Positions 35,081 to 43,310 of a DNA stretch of 64,000 bases are shown here, piece after piece; position 1 is the stretch's first letter; every line of letters begins with the position of its first letter. Source of the stretch: Paenibacillus sp. (GTDB taxonomy: Bacteria; Bacteroidota; Bacteroidia; Bacteroidales; Muribaculaceae); contig JAMPHR010000001.1 of the NCBI GenBank assembly GCA_023663345.1, positions 400,832 to 464,831 on the forward strand, read 5' to 3'. The position numbers were made by a program, and so were the translations under genes. Below the pieces are notes generated by a model, which saw nothing but the letters and a program-made list of their open reading frames with translations, was not told the DNA's origin and made no database searches.

Positions 35081-35843
35081 CCTCACCGCACCCTCCGGAG
35101 CTATAGCCATTATCCCCGCCCGCTACGGCTCAACGCGATTCCCGGGCAAACCGCTTGCACGCATCGGGAGCATGAGCATGATTGAACGGGTGTGGCGCAC
35201 TGCGTCGCAAGCCTTGGGCCGGGCAGTGGTGGCTACCGATGACGAGCGGATACTCAATGAGGTGACACGTGCCGGAGGTGAAGCCGTGATGACCTCGCCC
35301 GATTGTCCCGACGGTACCTCCCGCGTGGCAGAGGCATACAGTCTGATAGGTGCTCCCCCCGGGATAGTTGTCAACGTGCAGGGCGATGAGCCATTGATCA
35401 CCGTAGAGCATATACGCTCCGTGGCACGGGTGCTTGCCGACCGTCCAGGGGCTGATATAGCCACGCTGGCTCTGAAATTCGACCCCGCCGATGGATTTGA
35501 AGCCCTGTTTAACCCCAATCGTGTGAAACTGGTGCGCGACGCCTCGGGCAAGGCCCTCTATTTCAGCCGTTCCATAGTTCCTTACGTGAGAGATGTCCCC
35601 TGGCAGGAATGGATACAGTCGACCGAGTTCTATATCCACATAGGCCTGTACGCTTTCCGTGGCACCGACCTCCAGCGCCTGGTGTCGCTCCCCTCCACAC
35701 CCCTTGACCGCGCTGAGAAACTCGAACAGCTCCGCTGGCTCTATCACGGTTATAGCATCCATACCGCCCTTACTAACACTCCCACATATCCTATCGACAC
35801 TCCCGCCGACCTGACAGCACTTGAGGAGAGATTTTCAGGATAA
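35058..35843 (+). CDS. kdsB: 3-deoxy-manno-octulosonate cytidylyltransferase (CMP-Kdo synthetase)
   Basis: 261 residues. The nucleotidyltransferase start AIIPARYGSTRFPGKPLARIG (17-37) is followed by DCPDGTSRVAEA and VNVQGDEPLI (Mg-binding Asp). FSRSIVPYVRD, YIHIGLYAF and LDRAEKLEQLRWL (the Kdo-binding region) match KdsB closely. It activates Kdo as CMP-Kdo for transfer to lipid A by WaaA. It overlaps the NfeD gene by 23 nt. The first residues MSRPSTSDLTAPSG are unusual because they are read within the overlap. A second, more divergent KdsB-like gene lies at 50677-51402. Confidence 0.95.
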   Translation: MSRPSTSDLTAPSGAIAIIPARYGSTRFPGKPLARIGSMSMIERVWRTASQALGRAVVATDDERILNEVTRAGGEAVMTSPDCPDGTSRVAEAYSLIGAPPGIVVNVQGDEPLITVEHIRSVARVLADRPGADIATLALKFDPADGFEALFNPNRVKLVRDASGKALYFSRSIVPYVRDVPWQEWIQSTEFYIHIGLYAFRGTDLQRLVSLPSTPLDRAEKLEQLRWLYHGYSIHTALTNTPTYPIDTPADLTALEERFSG

Positions 35844-35851
35844 AGGTTCTA

Positions 35852-36014
35852 AGAAACTGTTTAAAATTCATTTCACTTTGCTTTTGAGCGTCTTATCGGT
35901 GACGTTTTGCTTGTTCTTCAGTCATGTAGCTACTGCTACATTCCTTCATCACAAACAAAATGTCATCCGATAATACATCTCAAAATCCGCATCAAATAAA
36001 TTTAAACAGTTTCT
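35852..36014. mobile_element. 163-bp MITE-like inverted-repeat element, copy A
   Basis: Ends are exact 14-nt inverted repeats AGAAACTGTTTAAA / TTTAAACAGTTTCT. The interior is also a long imperfect palindrome, with the arms around GACGTTTTGCTTG...CAAACAAAATGTC meeting at TGTAGCTACTGCTACA. A second element of exactly 163 bp at 59287-59449 is about 91% identical in the opposite orientation. No coding capacity. It fills nearly the entire gap between the convergent kdsB (stop 8 nt away) and FAD-protein gene (18 nt away), where it may terminate both. Confidence 0.8.
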
Positions 36015-36032
36015 AAGAATAGAGGGTCCGTT

Positions 36033-37610
36033 TTAAACTAAAGAATCAGCTAATTGCCCGGCTACGCGATCACCGTCGATGGCGGCCGATACGATGCCTC
36101 CGGCGTAGCCGGCACCTTCTCCACAGGGGTAGAGACCTGCCACGCAAATGTGTTGCAAGGTTTCGTTGTCGCGGGGTATGCGCACAGGTGATGAGGTGCG
36201 TGTCTCGGCACCTATCAGTGTGGCCTCGTGGGTGAGGAATCCACGGTTTTTCTTGTCAAACTCCTTGAATCCCTCCTGTAGTCTACGGGCTATGCCACGG
36301 GGCAGAAGGTGGTCAATGCGAGCCGGATGTATGCCTGGAGGGTAGGAGGTGGAGGGCAGGTCGGCCGAGGGACGCGAGTTCACGAAATCATCCATGCGTT
36401 GGGCGGGAGCGTTCTGAGTGCGTCCGGCCTCCTCCCAGAAAGCCCTCTCGATGCGTTCCTGCATCCTCATCATCTTCAGGGTAGTCTCCTCGGGAGTCTC
36501 GCCGTCGGGAACATCCTCAGGAAGTATCTCCACCACCATGCCTGAATTGGCCCATCGGGTGTTGCGTCCCGAGGGCGACATGCCGTTGACCACCAACTGG
36601 CAGTCACCACTCGCCGCAGGGATGATGAAACCGCCCGGACACATACAGAACGAGTACACGCCACGCCCATCGACACGGGTGAGCATGGTATATTCGGCTG
36701 CCGGCAGATACTTGCCTCTCCCTTGGGGGGAATGATAGCGGAGCTGGTCGATAAGGCTCTGGGGATGCTCAAGTCGCACACCTATAGCAAGTCCTTTGGG
36801 TTCGAGTGTCACACCCTGGTCGAGCAGGAAACGGTAGACATCGCGGGCCGAATGGCCTGTGGCGAGTATCACCGGACCGTGAAACTCCTCGCCCGAGGCT
36901 GTGGTCACGCCCGTAACCCTGGGAGTCTCTCCGTTGCGGTCGAGAATCAGTCCCGTTACACGTGTGCCGAATCTCACCTCACCGCCACAATTTATTATTG
37001 TGTTGCGCATGGCCTTGATTACGGCAGGGAGTTTATCTGTGCCTATGTGTGGGTGTGCGTCCACGAGTATGTCCTCCGAGGCTCCGTGTTGGGCCAGTAT
37101 GTTGAGTATCTTGTCCACCGGACCGCGCTTTTTGCTACGGGTATATAGCTTGCCGTCGGAATATGCGCCGGCACCTCCCTCTCCGAAACAGTAGTTGGAG
37201 TCGGGATCCACCACATTTTCCCTCGAAATAAGAGCCATGTCCCTGCGCCTGGAGTCCACATCCTTGCCTCGTTCGAGCACCACGGGGCGTATGCCCAGCT
37301 CGATGAGTCTCAAGGCTGCAAACAGTCCTGCCGGACCTGCTCCCACCACTACGGCGCTCCTGTCGCCTTTCACGGGACGGTACTCCACGGGAGTGATGAG
37401 TGATGTCGAAGCCGGAGTCTCGTCCACCCACACTTTCACGCTAAGATTCACCATCACCCGGCGCTGGCGTGCGTCAATCGACCGGCGTATCACCCTCAGG
37501 TGGCTTATACGGTTGGCATCTATGCCCATCCGGGTCGACACGGCCGCCCGGAGCATCATCTCGGTGGCCGCTGTGCGCGGATCCACCCTAAGTTCTATTA
37601 TATCTTGCAT
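36033..37610 (-). CDS. FAD-dependent oxidoreductase-like protein (COG2509)
   Basis: 525 residues. An N-terminal ACT-like/BFR domain (about 1-80) is followed by a Rossmann FAD loop VVVGAGPAGLFAALRLIELG (about 86-105). YCFGEGGAGAYSDGKLYTR is characteristic of COG2509 uncharacterised FAD-utilising dehydrogenases. ILATGHSARDVYRFL, CPGGFIIPAASGDCQLVVNGMS and the C-terminal VAGLYPCGEGAGYAGGIVSAAIDG are also typical. A redox flavoprotein of unknown substrate, likely cytosolic. Its start overlaps the MATE gene stop by 13 nt, so the two are co-translated. Length is normal for the family. Confidence 0.9.
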   Translation of the reverse strand: MQDIIELRVDPRTAATEMMLRAAVSTRMGIDANRISHLRVIRRSIDARQRRVMVNLSVKVWVDETPASTSLITPVEYRPVKGDRSAVVVGAGPAGLFAALRLIELGIRPVVLERGKDVDSRRRDMALISRENVVDPDSNYCFGEGGAGAYSDGKLYTRSKKRGPVDKILNILAQHGASEDILVDAHPHIGTDKLPAVIKAMRNTIINCGGEVRFGTRVTGLILDRNGETPRVTGVTTASGEEFHGPVILATGHSARDVYRFLLDQGVTLEPKGLAIGVRLEHPQSLIDQLRYHSPQGRGKYLPAAEYTMLTRVDGRGVYSFCMCPGGFIIPAASGDCQLVVNGMSPSGRNTRWANSGMVVEILPEDVPDGETPEETTLKMMRMQERIERAFWEEAGRTQNAPAQRMDDFVNSRPSADLPSTSYPPGIHPARIDHLLPRGIARRLQEGFKEFDKKNRGFLTHEATLIGAETRTSSPVRIPRDNETLQHICVAGLYPCGEGAGYAGGIVSAAIDGDRVAGQLADSLV

Positions 37611-39073
37611 TGTGTCTGTATTTTCTCAAACCGATGTTTCATCCACCACCACAGGGTGACAAGTGCCACCACAAAGGCCAGGAAGTCAGAGGCCGCCATC
37701 GAGGCCCATACTCCTGCGATACCCCACCAACGGGGGAGGAATATGAGGAACGGTAGCAGGAACAGCAGTTGGCGCGTGAGCGAGAGGAATATCGACAGCT
37801 GAGGCCGTCCCACACTCTGGAAAAAGTTCTGGATCACTATCTGGCATCCCACCACGGGGTAGAAGATGAAGAATATCCTGAATCCCTCGCGCGAGATCCT
37901 CACCAGGAGGTCGTCGCTCGTGAACATGCGGCTTATCGTGTCGGGGAACCCCTCGCTCACTATCCATCCGGCCACGGTGATCGCCACGCCTATCCATATA
38001 CCGGTGCGCAGGGTGCGCTTCACGCGGTCGAAATGGCCCGCTCCCATGTTGTAGCCGAGTATTGGTTGCATACCCTGAGTGACGCCAAACACCACCATCA
38101 CGAAGAACATGGTGGTGCGGTTGATGATGCCGTAGGCGCCAACACACATGTTGCCGTCGTCACCGCCATAGTCGAGCAATGCCCTGTTGAGGAACACTAC
38201 CACCACACATGCACACACGTTCATCAGGAACGGTGAGAGCCCGATGGCATATATCCTCTTCACTATCGTGCCGGCAAGCCACCGGTTGCGCAGCTTGAAG
38301 TGGACCGATGATTTGCGTGAGAGGAAATGGCTCAGCACCCACACGAATGCCGCCGACTGGCCACACACTGTGGCCCATGCGGCTCCCTTTATGCCCCACC
38401 CGAAATGGAATATGAAGAGCGGAGCCAGTATCACATTGACAAGCACTGACAGCAGGGCCGAGATCATGGCCTTGTGCGGATAGCCCGTGGCACGCATCAG
38501 ATTGTTGAGTCCGATGAACACAAAAGCCACCGGAGTGCCCAGCAGTATCACTTGCATGAACTCGCGGGCGTATGGGATAGTCTCATCGGTAGCTCCGAAG
38601 AAGTATAGTATGGGGTCGAGAAACAACAGTGTGCCTCCGCCTATTATCACGGCATGGATCAGGCACAGCACCATCACATTGTTCACCACATCCGTGGCAC
38701 GTCCATAGTTCTTCTGTCCGAGAAATATGGAACTGATAGTGGCACCACCGGCAGCGATCATCATGCAGAAGGCGGCCACAAGGTTCATCAGCGGAAACGT
38801 GATGGCAAGGCCTGCGATAGCCATTGGACCAACTCCTCGGCCTATGAAGATGCTGTCGACGATGTTGTAGAGCGATGTGGCCACACTCGCTATGATCGCC
38901 GGAATGGAGTATTGGGCCAGGAGCTTGCCTATCGACTTCTCGCCGAGATCCTCGGTCGATGAAGCCGCCGTCACGGTAGCGCCGTCGCCACTCCCTGGTG
39001 TCGTGCCCTGGGCAGTACGAGGGGCACTGCTACGGATATCGTTATTGTCTGTATTGCTGTCTGGACTCTTCAT
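37598..39073 (-). CDS. MATE family efflux transporter
   Basis: 491 residues. A long polar Ser/Thr-rich N-terminus (1-44) precedes twelve helices. MATE features are KLLAQYSIPAIIASVATSLYNIVDSIFIG, then GGATISSIFLGQKNYGRA, and the half-repeat GVTQGMQPILGYNMGAGHFDRV. These resemble the MepA/DinF-like multidrug group. It exports drugs or metabolites using a Na+ or H+ gradient; substrate unknown. Promoter box TACCTTTGC at 39173. It overlaps the downstream FAD-protein gene by 13 nt. The N-terminal tail could be shorter if a later start is used, but no suitable Met precedes helix 1. Confidence 0.92.
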   Translation of the reverse strand: MKSPDSNTDNNDIRSSAPRTAQGTTPGSGDGATVTAASSTEDLGEKSIGKLLAQYSIPAIIASVATSLYNIVDSIFIGRGVGPMAIAGLAITFPLMNLVAAFCMMIAAGGATISSIFLGQKNYGRATDVVNNVMVLCLIHAVIIGGGTLLFLDPILYFFGATDETIPYAREFMQVILLGTPVAFVFIGLNNLMRATGYPHKAMISALLSVLVNVILAPLFIFHFGWGIKGAAWATVCGQSAAFVWVLSHFLSRKSSVHFKLRNRWLAGTIVKRIYAIGLSPFLMNVCACVVVVFLNRALLDYGGDDGNMCVGAYGIINRTTMFFVMVVFGVTQGMQPILGYNMGAGHFDRVKRTLRTGIWIGVAITVAGWIVSEGFPDTISRMFTSDDLLVRISREGFRIFFIFYPVVGCQIVIQNFFQSVGRPQLSIFLSLTRQLLFLLPFLIFLPRWWGIAGVWASMAASDFLAFVVALVTLWWWMKHRFEKIQTQCKI

Positions 39074-39172
39074 ATATGCGATTGAAACGTTTGCCGGACG
39101 GCATCACAGCATCCGTCCTTAATAATTATAAACCATCGGGACCGGAAAGTCGTTCACTCCGTAATCAGCACT

Positions 39173-39181
39173 GCAAAGGTA
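39173..39181 (-). promoter_or_regulatory. -7 box TACCTTTGC for the MATE-FAD operon
   Basis: Complement of GCAAAGGTA, 99 nt upstream of the MATE ATG. Divergent from the box at 39264; together they account for the 301-nt gene-free gap. Confidence 0.6.
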
Positions 39182-39263
39182 CGGATAATTGCCGACATTC
39201 ATTATCCACAGCCGGGGATATTTATAAACACCGTCTTATTTTGCATGGGTGGGAATTATGTTG

Positions 39264-39272
39264 TATTTTTGC
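39264..39272 (+). promoter_or_regulatory. -7 box TATTTTTGC for the lipoprotein-GSCFA-murF/alr operon
   Basis: Fits TAnnTTTGC. It lies downstream of the first in-frame ATG (39249), so the lipoprotein start is placed later, at 39375. Confidence 0.55.
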
Positions 39273-39374
39273 GGGGTCATTATGGAGAATGTTTTTGTCA
39301 CATCCCTAAACATGTTTTCACATTTTAGGGTTATATATGTAATGAATATTCTTCACTCTGTTACAATAGGTATT

Positions 39375-39749
39375 ATGAGAATCCCCACGCTTTCAGCAAA
39401 GAAATCCCTTGGAGGAGTATGGCTGTTTCTGGCGATGTTCATCGCATCTGTATCCTTGTCGTCATGTGCCGACGAGGATGATTATTACGACTACTACGAT
39501 CTTACAGGCAAATGGTATGAGGTTGCTCCCGAATATGGCAACGTGTACACCTTCTATGGTAACGGCACCGGATCATGGTATGACAACTATGAAGTGTATG
39601 AGTACTACATATATTGGTCGGTCAGTGGCTCGGAAATGACCATAGACTATGGCCAGGGACCGTGCTATTACTCATGGTCAATGCAGGATAACACCCTCTA
39701 TCTCTATCCCGATGATGGAGGTAACCCCATAGTGCTGCAACCTTTCTGA
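39375..39749 (+). CDS. Small lipoprotein, lipocalin-like
   Basis: 124 residues from the ATG at 39375. A lipoprotein signal (VWLFLAMFIASVSLSSC) ends in LSSC (Cys31), then an acidic/Tyr-rich spacer DEDDYYDYYDL. A short domain starting TGKWYEVAPEYGNVYTFYGNG follows and ends NTLYLYPDDGGNPIVLQPF. The GKW opening and alternating strands resemble the lipocalin-like lipoproteins common in Bacteroidota; ligand unknown. Very Tyr-rich. It is 15 nt upstream of the GSCFA gene in the same direction, in an operon with murF-alr. The start is fixed by the signal peptide and the promoter position. Confidence 0.75.
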   Translation: MRIPTLSAKKSLGGVWLFLAMFIASVSLSSCADEDDYYDYYDLTGKWYEVAPEYGNVYTFYGNGTGSWYDNYEVYEYYIYWSVSGSEMTIDYGQGPCYYSWSMQDNTLYLYPDDGGNPIVLQPF

Positions 39750-39764
39750 TAGTGGAGGTCTGAG

Positions 39765-40745
39765 ATGGAGTTCCGCACAGTAGTGAAGCCTCTCGACGGT
39801 TGCAGAGGCATGATATCCCACCGGGAGCCGGTAGTTATGATCGGCTCGTGCTTTACCGACAACATCGGAGCCTGCCTGCGTGAAGACCTCTTTGATGTCA
39901 CGGTCAACCCCTTCGGTCCGCTTTACAATCCTGCTTCGGTCGAACATGCCGTGGCCATCTTGGCTGATGATTGCACCATCGAGCCACGTGATCTCTTTCA
40001 CCATGAGGGGCGTTACCACAGCTTCTTCTTCCACTCGCGCTATTCCGGCACCGACATGGATGAGACAGCCCGGGTCATGACCTCGCGCATCCGCTCGGCA
40101 CACACGGCGCTTTCCGAAGCATCGACGCTGATAGTGACGCTCGGCACGGTGAGAGTGTTCCGCCAGTCATGCACGACGTCGGTGGTAGCCAATTGCCACA
40201 AGCTCCCCTCAAACGAGTTTGATGAGGATGTCATGAGTCTCCACCAGTGCATCATAGCACTGGAATCCATCGTGGAGATCTCCCGGACGGTCAATCCCGG
40301 CCTGAAGGTCATCTTCACCGTGAGCCCTCTGCGCTATCTCGGGCAGGGAGCGCATGTCAACACTCTTGCCAAGGCCACGCTTGCACTTGCCATCGACGAT
40401 GTGATGTCACGCTATAAGGGCGTGCATTATTTCCCCTCGTTCGAGATCATGATGGATGATCTGCGCGACTACCGGTTCTATGCCGAGGACATGAAGCATC
40501 CCACCGATCAGGCCGTCAGATACATCTACGAAAACTTCTCCGCGACATATTTCACCCCCGAGACAATTGCGTTGGCCGAAAAGGCCAGGCGTGTAACCCG
40601 GCGTCTTGCTCACCGACCGATGGGCGGACAGGCGGGCGATGGCTCGGATGACAGAAACAGAATAATAACCGATTTCATCACCGCTCTCCCTCAACTGGCA
40701 ACAAATCTCGACAGATACATTTCCAATGGAATACAACATTCATGA
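39765..40745 (+). CDS. GSCFA domain protein
   Basis: 326 residues. The name-giving motif GSCFTDNIG (27-35; Ser-Cys nucleophile region) opens an SGNH/GDSL-like fold. VNPFGPLYNPASVEHA, DLFHHEGRYHSFFFHS, LIVTLGTVRVF, KVIFTVSPLRYLGQGAH and a C-terminal MKHPTDQAVRYIYENF (likely catalytic His) follow. The fold suggests an esterase or acetyltransferase acting on glycans or peptidoglycan, but no substrate is established. It is cytosolic by sequence (no signal). It overlaps murF-alr by 20 nt, a strong hint of a cell-wall-linked role. Confidence 0.92.
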   Translation: MEFRTVVKPLDGCRGMISHREPVVMIGSCFTDNIGACLREDLFDVTVNPFGPLYNPASVEHAVAILADDCTIEPRDLFHHEGRYHSFFFHSRYSGTDMDETARVMTSRIRSAHTALSEASTLIVTLGTVRVFRQSCTTSVVANCHKLPSNEFDEDVMSLHQCIIALESIVEISRTVNPGLKVIFTVSPLRYLGQGAHVNTLAKATLALAIDDVMSRYKGVHYFPSFEIMMDDLRDYRFYAEDMKHPTDQAVRYIYENFSATYFTPETIALAEKARRVTRRLAHRPMGGQAGDGSDDRNRIITDFITALPQLATNLDRYISNGIQHS

Positions 40746-43209
40746 AGTGGCCCGTATCATTGGTGCGGACCTGTCATCTTCCGACGATTATAACGTGAGC
40801 CGGCTTCTTACCGACAGCCGGTCTTTTCTTGATGCGGACGGTACACTGTTTTTCGCTCTGCGCACCCCTTCGGGCGACGGTCATAGATATATCCGCGACC
40901 TGTATGGTAAGGGAGTGAGGGCATTTGTCGTGGAGGCTTTGCCCGATGATGCCGGCGACATGCCCGGAGCATTGTTTCTCACCGTCAGCTCACCCCTCGA
41001 TGCTCTGCAGGCTCTCGCACGCCATCACCGTAAGTCGTGCCCTGATGCCACAGTGATAGCCATTACCGGAAGCCGGGGGAAAACCACGGTAAAGGAGTGG
41101 CTCTACCGCTTGCTATCGCCCGATTTCAAGGTGGCAAGATCCCCCCGGAGTTATAATTCCCAGACCGGTGTGCCCCTGTCGCTGTGGGGTATAGACAAGG
41201 ACACCGGAATAGCCATAATCGAGGCCGGAATCTCCCAGCCGGGTGAGATGGCGCGTCTTGAGGAGATGATCTCCCCTCGCATAGGAGTGTTCACCAATAT
41301 AGGTGCAGCCCATAGCCACGGATTCGCTTCGATCGAGGAGAAATGCCGTGAGAAAGCCTCGCTCATGAAAGGATGCAGCCAGGTTGTGTATTGTGCCGAC
41401 AACGAGCTGATAGCATCGTCCTTGCCCGATGGCCCCGAGCGCATAGGCTGGACCCGTCACAATCATCCTGGAGCCATGCTTGAGGTCTCGGATGTGACCA
41501 AGGTCGACGGCGTGACCCACATCTCGTATTTATGGCACGGGGAGGGAGCGCACACCTCACGTTTTGCAATCCCATTCACCTCTGAGCGAGACATTGAGAA
41601 CGCTCTCCACTCGCTTGCTGTGATGTTGCTTATGGGAGTATCGGCATCAGCCGTGGAGACCCGTATGGCGACATTGGGGCAGGTCAACACCCGTCTCGAC
41701 GTAGTGGACGGTGTGAATGACTGTCAGTTGATCCACGACAGATATTCCTCTGATGTGACCTCGCTCTCGCTTGCACTTGACTTCATGGAGCGGCGCATCA
41801 CCCCCGACCATTCCCTCACCGTGATACTCGGCGACATCGATACCGAGGGCAATGACTCTTCCGCAGTGTATGCCTCGGCTTCAAGACTCATGCAATTGCG
41901 CAATATCGACCGCATCATAGGCATAGGCAAAGAGATACACCGCCATGCCGGATGCTTCCCCGAAGGGGCTGTGACATATCCATCGGTAGGGGAGTTTCTC
42001 GACAAGGTGTCGGCCGATGATTTCCATTCCGAACTTATACTCATAAAGGGTTCACCCGATGCTCCGTTGGGCGAGGTGGAACGTCTCATCGAGAAACGCC
42101 AGCATGAGACCGTGCTCGAGATCAATCTGGATGCTGTGGTCGACAATTTCAACTTCTTCCGCTCGCACATCAAGCCTACAACCGGTATAGTGTGCATGAT
42201 CAAGGCCTCGGGCTACGGAGCAGGATCCCACGAGCTGGCCAAGACTCTCCAGAGCCAGGGGGCTACCTATCTTGCCGTGGCGGTCCACGATGAGGGTGCC
42301 GATCTTCGCCAGGCAGGCATCACAATGCCTATCATAGTGCTGAATCCGGCAGTCGACACGTTCAAGTCGATATTCGAGTATCGTCTCGAGCCCGAGATAT
42401 ACTCGGTGGATTTCCTCAGAAGCCTCATAGCTGAAGCCAAGTCGAGAGGCGTGAAAGGATATCCGGTTCATATCAAGATCGATTCCGGAATGCACCGCCT
42501 CGGGTTCAGGCTCGAGACTTTGCCCGAGGTGATAGAGCTATTGCGCTCCCAGGACTATGTGGTGCCGGCAAGCGTGTTCTCACACCTGTGTGCGGCCGAT
42601 GATCCCATGGAGGACGAGTACACCCGAGGACAGTTTGAGTACTTCGACCGTTGTTGCGGTATGCTCCTTGAGGCATTCCCCGGCCGTAAGATCCTGCGCC
42701 ATATACTCAACTCCACAGGCATCACCCGCTTCCCCGAGCATCAGTACGACATGGTGCGCCTGGGCATTGGTCTCTACGGCATACGCACCATGCACGATGG
42801 TTCTCAGGATGAGCTACGTCCTGTCTCCACTCTCAGCACGAGCATCATCTCGCTCAAGTCATGGCCTGCAGGCACCACTATCGGATACAACCGCAGGGGT
42901 GTCCTGACGCGTGACTCAGTGATAGCTACAGTGCCCATCGGATATGCCGACGGACTGAATCGTCATCTCGGATATGGCAACACGTCGTTTTTGGTCAGGG
43001 GCGTGATGTGTCCCACCGTGGGCAGTATCTGTATGGATGCGTGCATGATCGATGTGACCGATGTTGCCGATGTCCGCACCGGCGACCGTGCCGAGATATT
43101 CGGTGAATCAGTGCCTGTCGACATGCTTGCCGAGACTCTCGGCACCATCCCCTACGAAGTGTTGACCTCTGTGGCCGAACGCGTGAAGAGAGTGTACTAC
43201 CGGGAGTGA
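40726..43209 (+). CDS. murF-alr: Bifunctional MurF ligase / alanine racemase
   Basis: 827 residues. The MurF half (1 to about 455) has the substrate domain with LLTDSRSFLDADGTLFFAL, the P-loop ITGSRGKTTVKEW (about 107-119), and FTNIGAAHSHGF. The usual DAYNANP motif is replaced by IHDRYSSDVTSL. The Alr half starts TVLEINLDAVVDNFNFF, with the PLP lysine in MIKASGYGAG, FSHLCAADDPMED, IGYNRRG, PIGYADGLNRHLGYG and GSICMDACMIDVTD. It makes D-alanine and adds D-Ala-D-Ala to the UDP-MurNAc-tripeptide in the cytosol. The fusion is a known Bacteroidota arrangement. A hairpin follows at 43237. Confidence 0.95.
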   Translation: MEYNIHEVARIIGADLSSSDDYNVSRLLTDSRSFLDADGTLFFALRTPSGDGHRYIRDLYGKGVRAFVVEALPDDAGDMPGALFLTVSSPLDALQALARHHRKSCPDATVIAITGSRGKTTVKEWLYRLLSPDFKVARSPRSYNSQTGVPLSLWGIDKDTGIAIIEAGISQPGEMARLEEMISPRIGVFTNIGAAHSHGFASIEEKCREKASLMKGCSQVVYCADNELIASSLPDGPERIGWTRHNHPGAMLEVSDVTKVDGVTHISYLWHGEGAHTSRFAIPFTSERDIENALHSLAVMLLMGVSASAVETRMATLGQVNTRLDVVDGVNDCQLIHDRYSSDVTSLSLALDFMERRITPDHSLTVILGDIDTEGNDSSAVYASASRLMQLRNIDRIIGIGKEIHRHAGCFPEGAVTYPSVGEFLDKVSADDFHSELILIKGSPDAPLGEVERLIEKRQHETVLEINLDAVVDNFNFFRSHIKPTTGIVCMIKASGYGAGSHELAKTLQSQGATYLAVAVHDEGADLRQAGITMPIIVLNPAVDTFKSIFEYRLEPEIYSVDFLRSLIAEAKSRGVKGYPVHIKIDSGMHRLGFRLETLPEVIELLRSQDYVVPASVFSHLCAADDPMEDEYTRGQFEYFDRCCGMLLEAFPGRKILRHILNSTGITRFPEHQYDMVRLGIGLYGIRTMHDGSQDELRPVSTLSTSIISLKSWPAGTTIGYNRRGVLTRDSVIATVPIGYADGLNRHLGYGNTSFLVRGVMCPTVGSICMDACMIDVTDVADVRTGDRAEIFGESVPVDMLAETLGTIPYEVLTSVAERVKRVYYRE

Positions 43210-43236
43210 TCCGGCACTGACATTGTAGAAAACTTT

Positions 43237-43268
43237 TTGAGGTCCGGTTAATAAAAATCGGGCCTCAA
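43237..43268 (+). terminator. Hairpin downstream of murF-alr
   Basis: Stem TTGAGGTCCG (43237-43246) with CGGGCCTCAA (43259-43268), one G-T pair, AT-rich loop, followed by CTTTGCTTG. A moderate terminator placed immediately before the next promoter. Confidence 0.55.
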
Positions 43269-43293
43269 CTTTGCTTGCACGTGTAAAAATCAT

Positions 43294-43302
43294 TAACTTT
43301 GC
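43294..43302 (+). promoter_or_regulatory. Promoter of the DUF1846 gene (-7 TAACTTTGC, -33 TTG)
   Basis: TAACTTTGC with TTG 19 nt upstream (43275-43277). Only 8 nt separate the box from the ATG at 43311, predicting a leader of a few bases. Confidence 0.65.
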
Positions 43303-43310
43303 AACCCGTT

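Noticed and set aside
35852..36014. Invertible promoter (phase-variation switch)
   Set aside because: Inverted repeats are present but there is no promoter box inside, no adjacent recombinase, and a nearly identical copy sits elsewhere, which fits a MITE better.
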